Shown piece after piece: positions 41,779-50,367 of a DNA stretch of 64,000 nt. Where the stretch lies: the NCBI RefSeq assembly GCF_012641265.1, contig NZ_JABAHZ010000004.1:558001-622000 (forward strand), given 5' to 3'. Numbering within the stretch: the stretch's first letter is position 1; every line of letters starts with the position of its first letter. The position numbers were made by a program, and so were the translations under genes. The stretch comes from Chitinophaga eiseniae. GTDB taxonomy: Bacteria; Bacteroidota; Bacteroidia; Chitinophagales; Chitinophagaceae. The notes under the pieces were generated by a model. The model saw nothing but the letters and a program-made list of their open reading frames with translations. It was not told the origin of the DNA and did not search any database.

Positions 41779-44175
41779 TTAGCTGATTTTTATTTCTTCA
41801 AAGCTACGCGGTACTACAATCGCCACCGTATTATCCGCTAACACGCTTTCCGGCTGCCAGGCTACCGGCGCACCATCTACCATCAGCGACGATGGCTTGA
41901 AGGGGAGTCCGTGTATAATGATCCGGTGGTTTTTATAGGCTGTTTCATAATTCACATAAAACTGCTTTCTCAGCTGGAACTGTTGTGCCGTAGAGTGTTG
42001 CTTGAAGCGGATTACGTTGTATTGGCCGTTTTTATAACCGTAATGATCCCCGGCATCTTCGTACAACACGCTCTTTACTTCCTGGTCGCTGTAGTATATA
42101 TGCAGCAGCATTTCTGTAACCGGCTTTTCCTGGGTGTATTGCATATCGGGATACTGCGGAATAACCACACCTGCTTTTACAAACAAAGGCATTTCGTCGA
42201 GCGGTGTAGGCACGGTAACTTCCCGGGCGCCGGTATATTGTTGGTCGTTCCAGAAATAATACCAGTTACCCGCGGGAAGGTAAACACCTTTTTCTTTCAT
42301 GCCTTTTTCACTGACATGGCTGATCAGCATGGAATCTCCGAACATGAACTCATGTGAGCAGTTGTGGGTGGCCGGATCCTGCTGGGCTACAAATGCCAGC
42401 GGGCGGAGCATAGGCGTACCGTGGGTAGCATATTGCCAGAAGGTAGTATACAGGTAGGGTTGGAGCCGGTACCGAAGGGTAATGAATTTGGTGACCACTT
42501 TTTCGTATTCCGGTCCAAAGCTCCAGGGTTCCTGGTTAAAACCGGTTTCGTTGCTTGCTGAGTGGGTACGCATCAGCGGATGGAAGACTGCCAGCTGAAT
42601 CCAGCGGGTATACAGTTCTCCATCGGGTTCCCCGATAAATCCGCCGATATCGCTACCGGTAAATGAAATACCGGATACGGCCAGGCGCTGACATTGTACA
42701 CTGGCCAGCCAGAGATGTTCCCAGCTGGATACATTGTCGCCCGTCCATACGGAAGACCAGCGCTGGGCGCCGGAATAGCAGGAGCGGGTGATCAGGAAAG
42801 AGCGGTGCGGCATGAGGTATTTTTTCATACCAGCTGCCGTGGCCTTGCTCATCAGGTGACCATATATGTTATGCGCTTTACGGTGGCTCACCTCTTCTCC
42901 ATCGTAGTCGTGGCGTACATCTTCGGGGAAGGTACCCATTTCAAAAACCGCGGGCTCGTTCATGTCGTTCCATACACCACGCACCCCTGTTTCTGCCAGA
43001 CTTTTGAACAGGCTGCTCCACCATTCCCGCACTTCGGGATTGGTATAATCGGGGAATACGCATTTCCCGGGCCATACATCACCTTCCATGAGGGCGCCGT
43101 CAGCACGTTTGCAGAAGTAGTCATTTTTAATCCCTTCCTGGTAAACCGCGTAGTCGGGGTCTACCTTGATACCAGGATCTATAATTACCACCACTTTAAA
43201 GCCTTCTGCTGCCAGTTCTTTTATCAGGCCTACAGGGTCCGGGAACCACTCTTTATTCCACGTAAAGCAACGGAAACCTTCCATATAATCGATGTCGAGG
43301 TAAATGACATCACAAGGGATCTTCCTGGTTCTGAATTCTTTGGCAATTTCTTTTACGCGGGTATCGGGATAGTAGCTCCAGCGGCATTGGTGATAGCCCA
43401 GTGCCCATAGCGGAGGGAGTTCCGGTGTACCGGTAATCTTAGTATAGGATTCCGCTACTTCCAGCAGATCCGGTCCGTAAATAAAGTAGTAATTCATTTC
43501 ACCGCCACGGGCCCAGAAGCTGCAGGCATCTTCCCTTTCCTTTCCAAAATCGAAAATGGTGCGGAAGGTATTGTCGAAGAAAATGCCGTAACCAATACCA
43601 TGGTGCAGCCCGTAATAAAAGGGAATATTGCGGTAGAGCGGGTCGGTATCTTTCTGGTAGCCATAAGCGTCGGTACCGTAGTTTTCCAGGCGCTTACCCC
43701 GCAGGTTCAATTCCGTAGGTTTATCGCCCAGGCCGTAGAAACATTCGCCTTCCTGTACCAGTTTGCTGCAATACTGGATCTTACCGCCTTTCAGCAGGTA
43801 ATGTTGCCAGTGATAACCCATTTCATCCTGGTTAATTACTTTGCCTTCTTTATCGGAAATGGTGATACGGAGGTTGTCGCGGGCAATAAATACGCGGAGG
43901 GCATCAGTATATATTTCAAAAGTTTCTTCCCATTCCTTGATACCAAACGAAATAGGCGATTCCTGCAAGGTATCGCTGGTGGCGTAGGAAAAGTCGCGTT
44001 GAAAGGTTCCTTCCGCCGCATACCTGAAGCGGATAATTTTGTCGGCTATGACCCTTACTTCGAGTATCGTTTCAGTGGTATAAAAACAAAAGTAATTTCC
44101 TTCTTTTTTCCATTCCCTTATACTATCGGGATAATGTTTGGCGCCATATTTACTTGACGAGGTTTCAACTTGCAT
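41779..44175 (-). CDS. GH31 family alpha-glucosidase
   Basis: Retaining alpha-glycosidase, 798 residues, no signal peptide, so probably cytoplasmic. N-terminal beta-sandwich (about 1-250), then the catalytic barrel with WALGYHQCRWSYY, DVIYLDIDYM, the nucleophile in VWNDMNEPAVF (D404) and the acid/base in SVWTGDNVSSW (D480), and GSDIGGF. C-terminal beta domains start near 650. These are GH31 alpha-glucosidase signatures. It may act on maltodextrins from glycogen or starch, together with the branching enzyme gene about 2.6 kb away. Confidence 0.93.
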   Translation of the reverse strand: MQVETSSSKYGAKHYPDSIREWKKEGNYFCFYTTETILEVRVIADKIIRFRYAAEGTFQRDFSYATSDTLQESPISFGIKEWEETFEIYTDALRVFIARDNLRITISDKEGKVINQDEMGYHWQHYLLKGGKIQYCSKLVQEGECFYGLGDKPTELNLRGKRLENYGTDAYGYQKDTDPLYRNIPFYYGLHHGIGYGIFFDNTFRTIFDFGKEREDACSFWARGGEMNYYFIYGPDLLEVAESYTKITGTPELPPLWALGYHQCRWSYYPDTRVKEIAKEFRTRKIPCDVIYLDIDYMEGFRCFTWNKEWFPDPVGLIKELAAEGFKVVVIIDPGIKVDPDYAVYQEGIKNDYFCKRADGALMEGDVWPGKCVFPDYTNPEVREWWSSLFKSLAETGVRGVWNDMNEPAVFEMGTFPEDVRHDYDGEEVSHRKAHNIYGHLMSKATAAGMKKYLMPHRSFLITRSCYSGAQRWSSVWTGDNVSSWEHLWLASVQCQRLAVSGISFTGSDIGGFIGEPDGELYTRWIQLAVFHPLMRTHSASNETGFNQEPWSFGPEYEKVVTKFITLRYRLQPYLYTTFWQYATHGTPMLRPLAFVAQQDPATHNCSHEFMFGDSMLISHVSEKGMKEKGVYLPAGNWYYFWNDQQYTGAREVTVPTPLDEMPLFVKAGVVIPQYPDMQYTQEKPVTEMLLHIYYSDQEVKSVLYEDAGDHYGYKNGQYNVIRFKQHSTAQQFQLRKQFYVNYETAYKNHRIIIHGLPFKPSSLMVDGAPVAWQPESVLADNTVAIVVPRSFEEIKIS

Positions 44176-44435
44176 AATCTCTTTTTCTGGGTCCGTGGCA
44201 ATATAATACCGTGGTTTTAAATTACATAAAAAAATCAGACTAGTGATAACGTATCGCGTTGGAGGCAGATATTTCTGCGTTCACCTGATTATTAGTGTGC
44301 TTGACAAAAAATACTACAAAGTGATTCAATTACTCGTTAACTTCATATCAATATAATTACTTTTTGCTTTAACCTATTTTAGCAGGTGCACCTTTCCAGG
44401 AGCACCTTTTTGTTGGCGATTACCTGTTACCTGTC

Positions 44436-45560
44436 TTACTTTTTAATGATATCCAGCTGAGCAATTTCCTTTCCTGCCAGGTATATTTTCCTGCCTTTTC
44501 TTGCCCTGGCAGCCACATTGAATCCTTTCCCGATTTCCTGCCAGTTTTGCCCGCCATCCGTTGAAACAGCGGTGCCGGAGGTGCCGGTGGTAATGAGAAA
44601 CCGGGGCGACTGGAAGGCCACGCATGACTTATAGCCTACCGGCGGTGCCTGGGGCGTTGTCCAGGTTTGACCACCATCGGTGGTAAGCAGGCAGTTACCT
44701 TTGCTGGCGGTATCCTGTTTATAGTCGCCGCCTACTGCTACTCCATCGCGGTTGTTACGGAAGGCAATGGAAAATATGCCGGTAGTGCTGCTGCCCTGTA
44801 TGGTGGGTATCGTATAGGCCTGCCAGTTGCCTGTTTCTTTAAACAGCCTGGCTACCGTTCCGCCGGTGGCAAAATAAACTTTTTTCCCGGGAAGCTTGAC
44901 TATACTGGTACCGCTGGCGGCAAAAATTGCTTCTCCTTCTTGCGCTACCGGCAAAATGCCCTCGGGATCTGCTTCCCAGGAGAGGCCTCCATTATGTGTT
45001 CGAATGACAATAAATTTATTATTGATCGGATCGCCGATAGCGATTCCTTCTTTATCATCAAAAAACTGCATGGCATCGAAGAAGATCCCGGGGCGATGAT
45101 CGGAGAAAACGCGGCGCCATGACTGGCCCCCGTCTTCCGTTAGAAAAATAAGCGCAGGAGCACCCGCATTCAGTACTATGGCTTTGTGGTCATTAAAGGC
45201 ATAAAGGGAGCGCCAGTCGCAGCTATCGCACCCCGGCACCTGTGTCCACTGCCAGTGCGCACCGCCGTCGATACTACGGCCTACCTGTCCGCCGGTACCA
45301 GAAGCCCACACGATATTATCTGTGACTACGCTCAGGCCCCGTATACTTTTTGCCGGCGGCGCCGGGGAAATGACCTTAATCTGGTATGAGGGAGCGTGCT
45401 GCTGTGCCGATGCGGGTAGCCACCCCAGGAAACAGCCCAGGCACCCTACGAACAATATATGAGAACGGAAGGCAGGCCTGCTGGTGGTAAACAGCCATAG
45501 TAAGGCTTTGAGCGAAAAGCGGCCGGAGAAGGCGAGGGCGGTAGTCATAAAGTATATCAT
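44436..45560 (-). CDS. YCF48/sialidase-like beta-propeller exported protein
   Basis: 374 residues with a long hydrophobic export signal ending in WLPASAQQ. The rest is a repeated motif of six to seven propeller blades with SxDGGxxW Asp-box-like turns (SIDGGAHWQW, TEDGGQSWRR, THNGGLSWEA, TTDGGQTWTT, STDGGQNWQE). Such Asp-box propellers are found in YCF48/photosystem-assembly-like and oxidoreductase-annotated proteins of Bacteroidota. No catalytic residues can be named. ATG at 45560 is used; a second ATG at 45548 is possible. Divergent from the sensor kinase. Confidence 0.8.
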   Translation of the reverse strand: MIYFMTTALAFSGRFSLKALLWLFTTSRPAFRSHILFVGCLGCFLGWLPASAQQHAPSYQIKVISPAPPAKSIRGLSVVTDNIVWASGTGGQVGRSIDGGAHWQWTQVPGCDSCDWRSLYAFNDHKAIVLNAGAPALIFLTEDGGQSWRRVFSDHRPGIFFDAMQFFDDKEGIAIGDPINNKFIVIRTHNGGLSWEADPEGILPVAQEGEAIFAASGTSIVKLPGKKVYFATGGTVARLFKETGNWQAYTIPTIQGSSTTGIFSIAFRNNRDGVAVGGDYKQDTASKGNCLLTTDGGQTWTTPQAPPVGYKSCVAFQSPRFLITTGTSGTAVSTDGGQNWQEIGKGFNVAARARKGRKIYLAGKEIAQLDIIKK

Positions 45561-45597
45561 TTATTTCCAATCTGTTATCGGGAAGAAAATTACAAAA

Positions 45598-45631
45598 TTG
45601 CTACAAAGTGTGAGGCAGATTTATATATTTG
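45598..45631 (+). promoter_or_regulatory. Promoter for the sensor kinase gene
   Basis: TTG at 45598-45600, 23-nt spacer, exact TATATTTG at 45624-45631 (TAnnTTTG). Leader of about 55 nt to the ATG at 45694. Confidence 0.5.
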
Positions 45632-45693
45632 CAGATTACCTGACCTGCTTACTTCAATACATTATTATAGTGCATCAACCGCGTCGCTTAAAA

Positions 45694-48600
45694 ATGTTCG
45701 TCCTGTGCTGCTTATGGGGGATTATCTCCGGGGCGCTGCATGCACAGGATAAACCCTATATTTTTGACAGCTATAGTGTAAATGAAGGACTTTCTCAGAG
45801 CACGGTATTCGATATTACACGGGACGACCAGGGATTTATGTGGATTGCCACCCGCGATGGGATAAACCGGTTTGATGGTTATACTTTCAATGAATACCGT
45901 TATAAACCCAGCGCCTTATACAAGGCCGGGGAAGGCAAGGGGGAACTGGTACCCCGGGGGGCCACCGGCAGTAGCGCCGTTATCAATCGTTTTGACCTGA
46001 AGGGATATAAGGGCTTTTCTTTTTATAAGGATAGTCGTCATCAGTTGTTACTGGCGCATAACAACGGAATCAGCGTATATAATAAGTACCGCAATAATTT
46101 CCGCACCCTGCTGGAAGATACCTCCAATGTAAACGCAGCCGAGCGCGACGCCAACGTAAAATTCAGTATACTGGGCGAAGACACTGCCACTAATTCGCTG
46201 TGGGTATGGCGCCCTATGAAAGGCTTATATATCCTGGATAATACCACTTATGCTATTCGGCGTATTATCCTGTACCCGCCACAGTTCCGGCAGAAAGGCA
46301 TATTGCCATCGGCCATGATCAAAGACGGGAATACTATCTGGATGAACGGAGAGCCAGGGGAACTGCTTTCCCTGAATATCAGGAACCTGCGTTTATCTAC
46401 CTATTGTTTGCCGGGAGTAGGCGCCCAGCCTTTGTTGCGGAGTCTGAACAAGGACTCGATGATTATTGTAAGTCCCGGGCATATTACCATCTTCAATAAA
46501 CAAAGAAATAAGTTCAGCGACCTGGCCTTTGATATTAAAAATGAGCGGGGCGAGGCTTTTGAGCCTGCTGTAGCAGAGCAGGACCAGTACGGGAATGTAT
46601 GGATAGGCGGCAGTGACGGCGTGCTTATATATAGTATTACCCGCAATGAAATCATCCGTCACATTGTTAGTTTCAACACTTTTGAAACCCGCTCTTTCAA
46701 TAACGTATCTTACCTGTACCGGGATAGCTCGGATAATATGTGGGTAGGCACAGATGGAGATGGTTTGAAGAAATATTCTCCGCATAAAAAGGTATTTAAC
46801 CTGTACCGGTCGCCTTATATCACGCATAACATGGTGCAGGCGTTATACAAGCACGATGATGGGAAACTCTACGTAGGCCTGATGCGTGATGGGTTGAATA
46901 TTTATGCAGAAGGGGGCCGGTTCCTGGAGCGTATTTCCAATGAGTTATACCCGGGAAAATTTCCGGGAGATGACCTGGGCGCTATTTGCCGGGAGGATGC
47001 AGATCATTTGTGGCTGCATTTTGCAGAGATGCATATAGGCTTGTTCAATGTACAAACGAAGGCTTTCCAGGATCTCACCGCTAAAGTGACGGCGCTGGGA
47101 TTGCCGAAGCAGCGTGATGCCTATCCATTCCTGTTTAAGCGTACCAATGGCGAACTGTATTTCAACTATGGCAGCTACCTGTTGTTATTCAACGACCAGC
47201 GCAATGATACACGAACGGGTTATGAAGTAGCGGTAGTACATAATTTTACCGACGAAACGTTGACCACCTATTTCGAAGATATGATGGGTAACCAGTACGT
47301 AGGTACGAAGTCAGCTTTGTATGTAAAGAAAACCACCGACTCGCGCTGGAAGTGGGTGCAATTACCTTCCGGCACTACCGTGAAGTCGATCAACAAGAAT
47401 GCGCATAAAGAGTTGCTGGTAGCCACTAACAAAGGATTGTTTATCATTGACGAGGCCAATAATATCAAGCAGCATTACAACAGTTACGACAATCCAAAAC
47501 TGATTAACGACTACATGTATGGGGTGCTGTTGGACGATAAAGATAAAATTTGGGTGAGTCATAATAAGGGGTTATCGATGATTAATCCATTGGGAGGAGA
47601 GATCACTACATTCAATTATGAAGATGGGTTACAGTCGAATGAGTTTAACACCGGTGCATTTTATAAATCGATAGACGGTGAGTTATTTTTTGGTGGGATA
47701 CGGGGTGTAAATGGCTTCTATCCTAAGAATTTCCGGGATAACCTGTCTAATGCCAAAGTGATTATTCGCCGTATGGAAGTGCTGGATAAGCCTTACGAAT
47801 CAGATACGGCCATATCCCTCCTGAAGAAAGTAGAGCTGCCTTATAACCAGAACACGATTGCCATTGAATTTGTGGCACTGGAGTATACCAATCCGTTAAA
47901 AAACCGCGTGCAGTATAAGCTGGAAGGTGCAGATGAAGACTGGGTACAGGCAGGTACATTCCGCATGGCCCGCTATACCAACCTGCATCCGGGTAGTTAT
48001 ACTTTTAAAGTGAGAGGATCTAATAACGATGATATCTGGAGCACGGTGCCTACCACGCTGGAAATCGTGATTAAAATACCTTTCTGGCAATCGTTGTGGT
48101 TCCGGTTTTTATTGTTGTTGTTGCTATTGGGAATTGCCTATTATTTTTCCACGCTGTATCTCGACTATAAGATCCGGCATGAGAAGCTAAAGCTGGAAAA
48201 AGAGCAGGCGGTAGACCAGGAGCGGGCGCGTATTTCGAGCGATATGCATGATGACCTGGGATCGGGATTGTCTACCATTCGCCTGTTGAGCGAAGTGGCC
48301 AAGCGTAAGATCCAGGACCCATCGCAAACGAGGGAAGTAGAGCGTATTTCAGAGACAGCGGGAGAGATGGTGGATAAAATGAGTGAGATTATCTGGGCGA
48401 TGAGTTCGGCGAATGATTCACTGGCCAACCTGATTGCATATATGCGGAGTTTTGCGGCGGAGTTCCTGGAGCATGCCCATATTACGCACCAGTTCTATAT
48501 TCCTGAAACCATTCCCAATATTAAGCTGAGTGGGGGAACGCGGAGGAATATTTACCTGGCGGTGAAAGAGTCGCTACACAATGTAGTGAAACACGCGAAG

Positions 48601-48807
48601 GCTACCGAGGTAATTGTAGAGGTGAAAGTGCATAAGAACATGACGATAATGATTAAGGATAACGGGAAAGGATTTGACCAGGAGAAAGTGAGATTATTCG
48701 GTAACGGATTGAAAAACATTCAGAAAAGAATGTTGTCTGTAGGGGGAAATGCCGATATTACATCGAACAATGGGACAATAGTTTTTCTCGATATCCCACT
48801 AAATTGA
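45694..48807 (+). CDS. Two-component sensor histidine kinase with propeller sensor
   Basis: Membrane sensor of 1037 residues. Signal peptide MFVLCCLWGIISGALHAQ. A periplasmic two-component-regulator propeller (about 25-690) has repeats like DDQGFMWIATRDGINRFDG, DSSDNMWVGTDGDGLKKYS and DKDKIWVSHNKGLSMIN. A Y_Y_Y domain follows (about 720-790), then one TM helix (WFRFLLLLLLLGIAYYFS). The cytoplasmic HisKA_3 domain has DMHDDLGSGLSTIRLL with phospho-accepting H852, and the ATPase domain has AVKESLHNVVKHAKATEV and DNGKGFD. The frame opens 70 codons upstream, but the signal peptide fixes ATG 45694. It pairs with the response regulator 84 nt downstream. Confidence 0.94.
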   Translation: MFVLCCLWGIISGALHAQDKPYIFDSYSVNEGLSQSTVFDITRDDQGFMWIATRDGINRFDGYTFNEYRYKPSALYKAGEGKGELVPRGATGSSAVINRFDLKGYKGFSFYKDSRHQLLLAHNNGISVYNKYRNNFRTLLEDTSNVNAAERDANVKFSILGEDTATNSLWVWRPMKGLYILDNTTYAIRRIILYPPQFRQKGILPSAMIKDGNTIWMNGEPGELLSLNIRNLRLSTYCLPGVGAQPLLRSLNKDSMIIVSPGHITIFNKQRNKFSDLAFDIKNERGEAFEPAVAEQDQYGNVWIGGSDGVLIYSITRNEIIRHIVSFNTFETRSFNNVSYLYRDSSDNMWVGTDGDGLKKYSPHKKVFNLYRSPYITHNMVQALYKHDDGKLYVGLMRDGLNIYAEGGRFLERISNELYPGKFPGDDLGAICREDADHLWLHFAEMHIGLFNVQTKAFQDLTAKVTALGLPKQRDAYPFLFKRTNGELYFNYGSYLLLFNDQRNDTRTGYEVAVVHNFTDETLTTYFEDMMGNQYVGTKSALYVKKTTDSRWKWVQLPSGTTVKSINKNAHKELLVATNKGLFIIDEANNIKQHYNSYDNPKLINDYMYGVLLDDKDKIWVSHNKGLSMINPLGGEITTFNYEDGLQSNEFNTGAFYKSIDGELFFGGIRGVNGFYPKNFRDNLSNAKVIIRRMEVLDKPYESDTAISLLKKVELPYNQNTIAIEFVALEYTNPLKNRVQYKLEGADEDWVQAGTFRMARYTNLHPGSYTFKVRGSNNDDIWSTVPTTLEIVIKIPFWQSLWFRFLLLLLLLGIAYYFSTLYLDYKIRHEKLKLEKEQAVDQERARISSDMHDDLGSGLSTIRLLSEVAKRKIQDPSQTREVERISETAGEMVDKMSEIIWAMSSANDSLANLIAYMRSFAAEFLEHAHITHQFYIPETIPNIKLSGGTRRNIYLAVKESLHNVVKHAKATEVIVEVKVHKNMTIMIKDNGKGFDQEKVRLFGNGLKNIQKRMLSVGGNADITSNNGTIVFLDIPLN

Positions 48808-48891
48808 CATACATTTGTTTTTAATAACATCTAAGTGTTATAATTCCTTTTAAACATGACGGTATACTCTAAGAAAAAGTCCCAGGATAAC

Positions 48892-49524
48892 ATGGACACT
48901 ATCACCATTGCGATAGTAGAAGACAATCATGATATCCGCACGGCGATGGAATTGCTGATTAATGGTTCTGACGGTTACGCCTGTGTTGGTACTTTTAATA
49001 ATGCAGAAACCGCAGTTGAACAGATCCCTCAATTGATGCCAAATGTAGTGCTGATGGATTTCAACCTGCCGGGAGGTATGAATGGCATAGAATGTATTGC
49101 CCAGCTGAAGCGGGAGCATCCGGATATGCAGTTTATGATGCTCACGGTATATGAAGATGACGACAAGATCTTTATGGCGCTGGAGGCAGGTGCCAGCGGG
49201 TACATTCTGAAAAAAACTTCTCCGGGTGAGTTGCTCGAGGCTATCCGCGATTTATATGATGGCGGTTCGCCTATGAGTTCGCAGATAGCGAGAAGGGTCG
49301 TAGCATTTTTCCAAAAGCAGGCGAAGCCTAATCCGGCCCTGGAAGCTTTGACTACCAGGGAAAAAGAAATCCTGGATCAGTTGTCCAAAGGCTATCTTTA
49401 TAAAGAGATTGCCAGCAATCTTTTCATCAGTATCGAAACAGTACGCCGCCACGTACACAACATCTACGAGAAGCTGCATGTAAGAAGCCGCACCGATGCA
49501 GTAAATAAATACTATAACAGATAA
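48892..49524 (+). CDS. NarL/FixJ-type response regulator
   Basis: 210 residues. The receiver domain has VEDNHDIRTAMELL and the phospho-accepting Asp at D56 in VLMDFNLPGG. ASGYILKKTSPGELLEAI gives the switch lysine, and the C-terminal LuxR HTH reads LTTREKEILDQLSKGYLYKEIASNLFISIETVRRHVHNIYEKL. ATG at 48892 is preferred because it puts the Asp at 56 and has AGGA just upstream; ATG at 48856 would add 12 residues. Cognate to the upstream kinase. Copy B of the long hairpin repeat follows 2 nt after the stop. Confidence 0.93.
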   Translation: MDTITIAIVEDNHDIRTAMELLINGSDGYACVGTFNNAETAVEQIPQLMPNVVLMDFNLPGGMNGIECIAQLKREHPDMQFMMLTVYEDDDKIFMALEAGASGYILKKTSPGELLEAIRDLYDGGSPMSSQIARRVVAFFQKQAKPNPALEALTTREKEILDQLSKGYLYKEIASNLFISIETVRRHVHNIYEKLHVRSRTDAVNKYYNR

Positions 49525-49526
49525 TG

Positions 49527-49669
49527 AAGAAGCTGAAGGCATAAAGCTGAAAGCAAAAAGCTATTGAAGCGGATAACCTAAGCGGATATTTAGATATCAT
49601 GTTGGCCATTCGCTTCAATAGCTTTTTTGTTTTCAGCTTTATGCTTTTTGCTTAGCTTCCAGCTTTTTG
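49527..49669 (+). repeat. Long heptad hairpin repeat, copy B
   Basis: Imperfect inverted repeat starting 2 nt after the response regulator stop. Arms carry heptads such as AAGGCAT, AAAGCTG, AAAGCAA, AAAGCTA on the left and the matching units AAAGCAT, AAAGCTG, AAAACAA, AAAGCTA on the right, with extra units at the outer right end. Apex: TTGAAGCG arms around AGCGGATATT (49581-49590) with a small GATAT/ATATC hairpin. Same family as copies A and C. Confidence 0.85.
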
Positions 49670-49743
49670 GAAAGATTGTGCGCAGTCAGGACTACAGCGG
49701 CTATCAACAGACAGGTAAGCTTAAATAAAAGACCAGTTTTCAT
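49639..49743 (-). CDS. Possible small single-TM protein (34 aa) ending inside hairpin copy B
   Basis: Short minus-strand frame starting MKTGLLFKLTCLLIAAVVLT with one hydrophobic helix, then a basic tail. Its last codons and its stop lie in the right arm of the repeat, reading the AAAGCNN heptads as Lys/Ala/Gln. A similar small MKT-initiated frame lies just upstream at 50035-49886. Evidence is only charge pattern and repetition of the layout. Confidence 0.3.
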   Translation of the reverse strand: MKTGLLFKLTCLLIAAVVLTAHNLSKKLEAKQKA

Positions 49744-49885
49744 AAGATAGGGATTATGCGGTTAATAGGTGAATACGGTAAAGTATAGACATAACACTCC
49801 CTGATGGCTAATGCCAGGCTGATGAAACTTGTAAAAAGCTATGGTGCAGTGCCGGTTATAAATAAACTAGTGAAAGAATGATTGA

Positions 49886-50035
49886 TTATCTCATCATTTG
49901 CCAGGAATCAAACTTTTGCATTAGTTGCAGAAATTTGTTACCAATACGGTTATCCTGTTCTTTTTTGATAAAGTAGGTAGCTACCAGGGCCACTAATAAT
50001 AGGACAGATAGCAGGATCAGACATAGTGTTTTCAT
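49886..50035 (-). CDS. Possible small single-TM protein (49 aa)
   Basis: Minus-strand frame starting MKTLCLILLSVLLLVALVAT followed by a charged helix (FIKKEQDNRIGNKFLQLMQKFD) and ending in QMMR. One TM helix plus an amphipathic tail is typical of real small membrane proteins in this lineage. No family recognised. It lies in the long spacer between the response regulator and parE. Confidence 0.45.
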   Translation of the reverse strand: MKTLCLILLSVLLLVALVATYFIKKEQDNRIGNKFLQLMQKFDSWQMMR

Positions 50036-50367
50036 AAGGACATAGGTTAGGATTGTTCAAAAACTTGACTGTTGTAAATATAGATAAATATTTGATATAA
50101 GTTTTATTTTGCATGAATTTTTTTATCCTATTTTCGGCGCCATGCCGGAAGAAATTTTTTCAGGGTAAAAAAATGGAGAATCCGCTTAATTTTAACATGT
50201 CTTATTGTATTGATTGTCAGTATCGTAAGCATAGTGTATAACTTATACTTGGGATGATTCACTGAATCCTTTATTTTTGCCAGCAATCAGATTTTGCTAA
50301 AAGATTTAGTATCCTTGCAAAATTGAATACATCCTTGAAACAATAGTATTTAGGAAATTTAATATAT
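50036..50367. other. parE upstream region
   Basis: AT-rich spacer holding the parE promoter candidate and its leader. No gene seen on either strand. Confidence 0.6.
50249..50279 (+). promoter_or_regulatory. Promoter for the parE operon
   Basis: TTG at 50249-50251, 20-nt spacer, exact TATTTTTG at 50272-50279 (TAnnTTTG). Leader of about 80 nt before the parE ATG. Confidence 0.5.

Noticed and set aside
42694..43410. 238-codon plus-strand frame
   Set aside because: Lies wholly inside the minus-strand GH31 gene, whose catalytic motifs are intact in the other frame; a shadow frame.
44385..44407. AGGTGC...GCACCT inverted repeat between the GH31 and propeller genes
   Set aside because: Short 6-bp stem with its T-run on the plus strand, where no upstream plus-strand gene ends; not called a terminator.
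45484..45693. 70-codon N-terminal extension of the sensor kinase
   Set aside because: It would place 70 polar residues before the signal peptide and overlap the divergent propeller gene; ATG 45694 is preferred.
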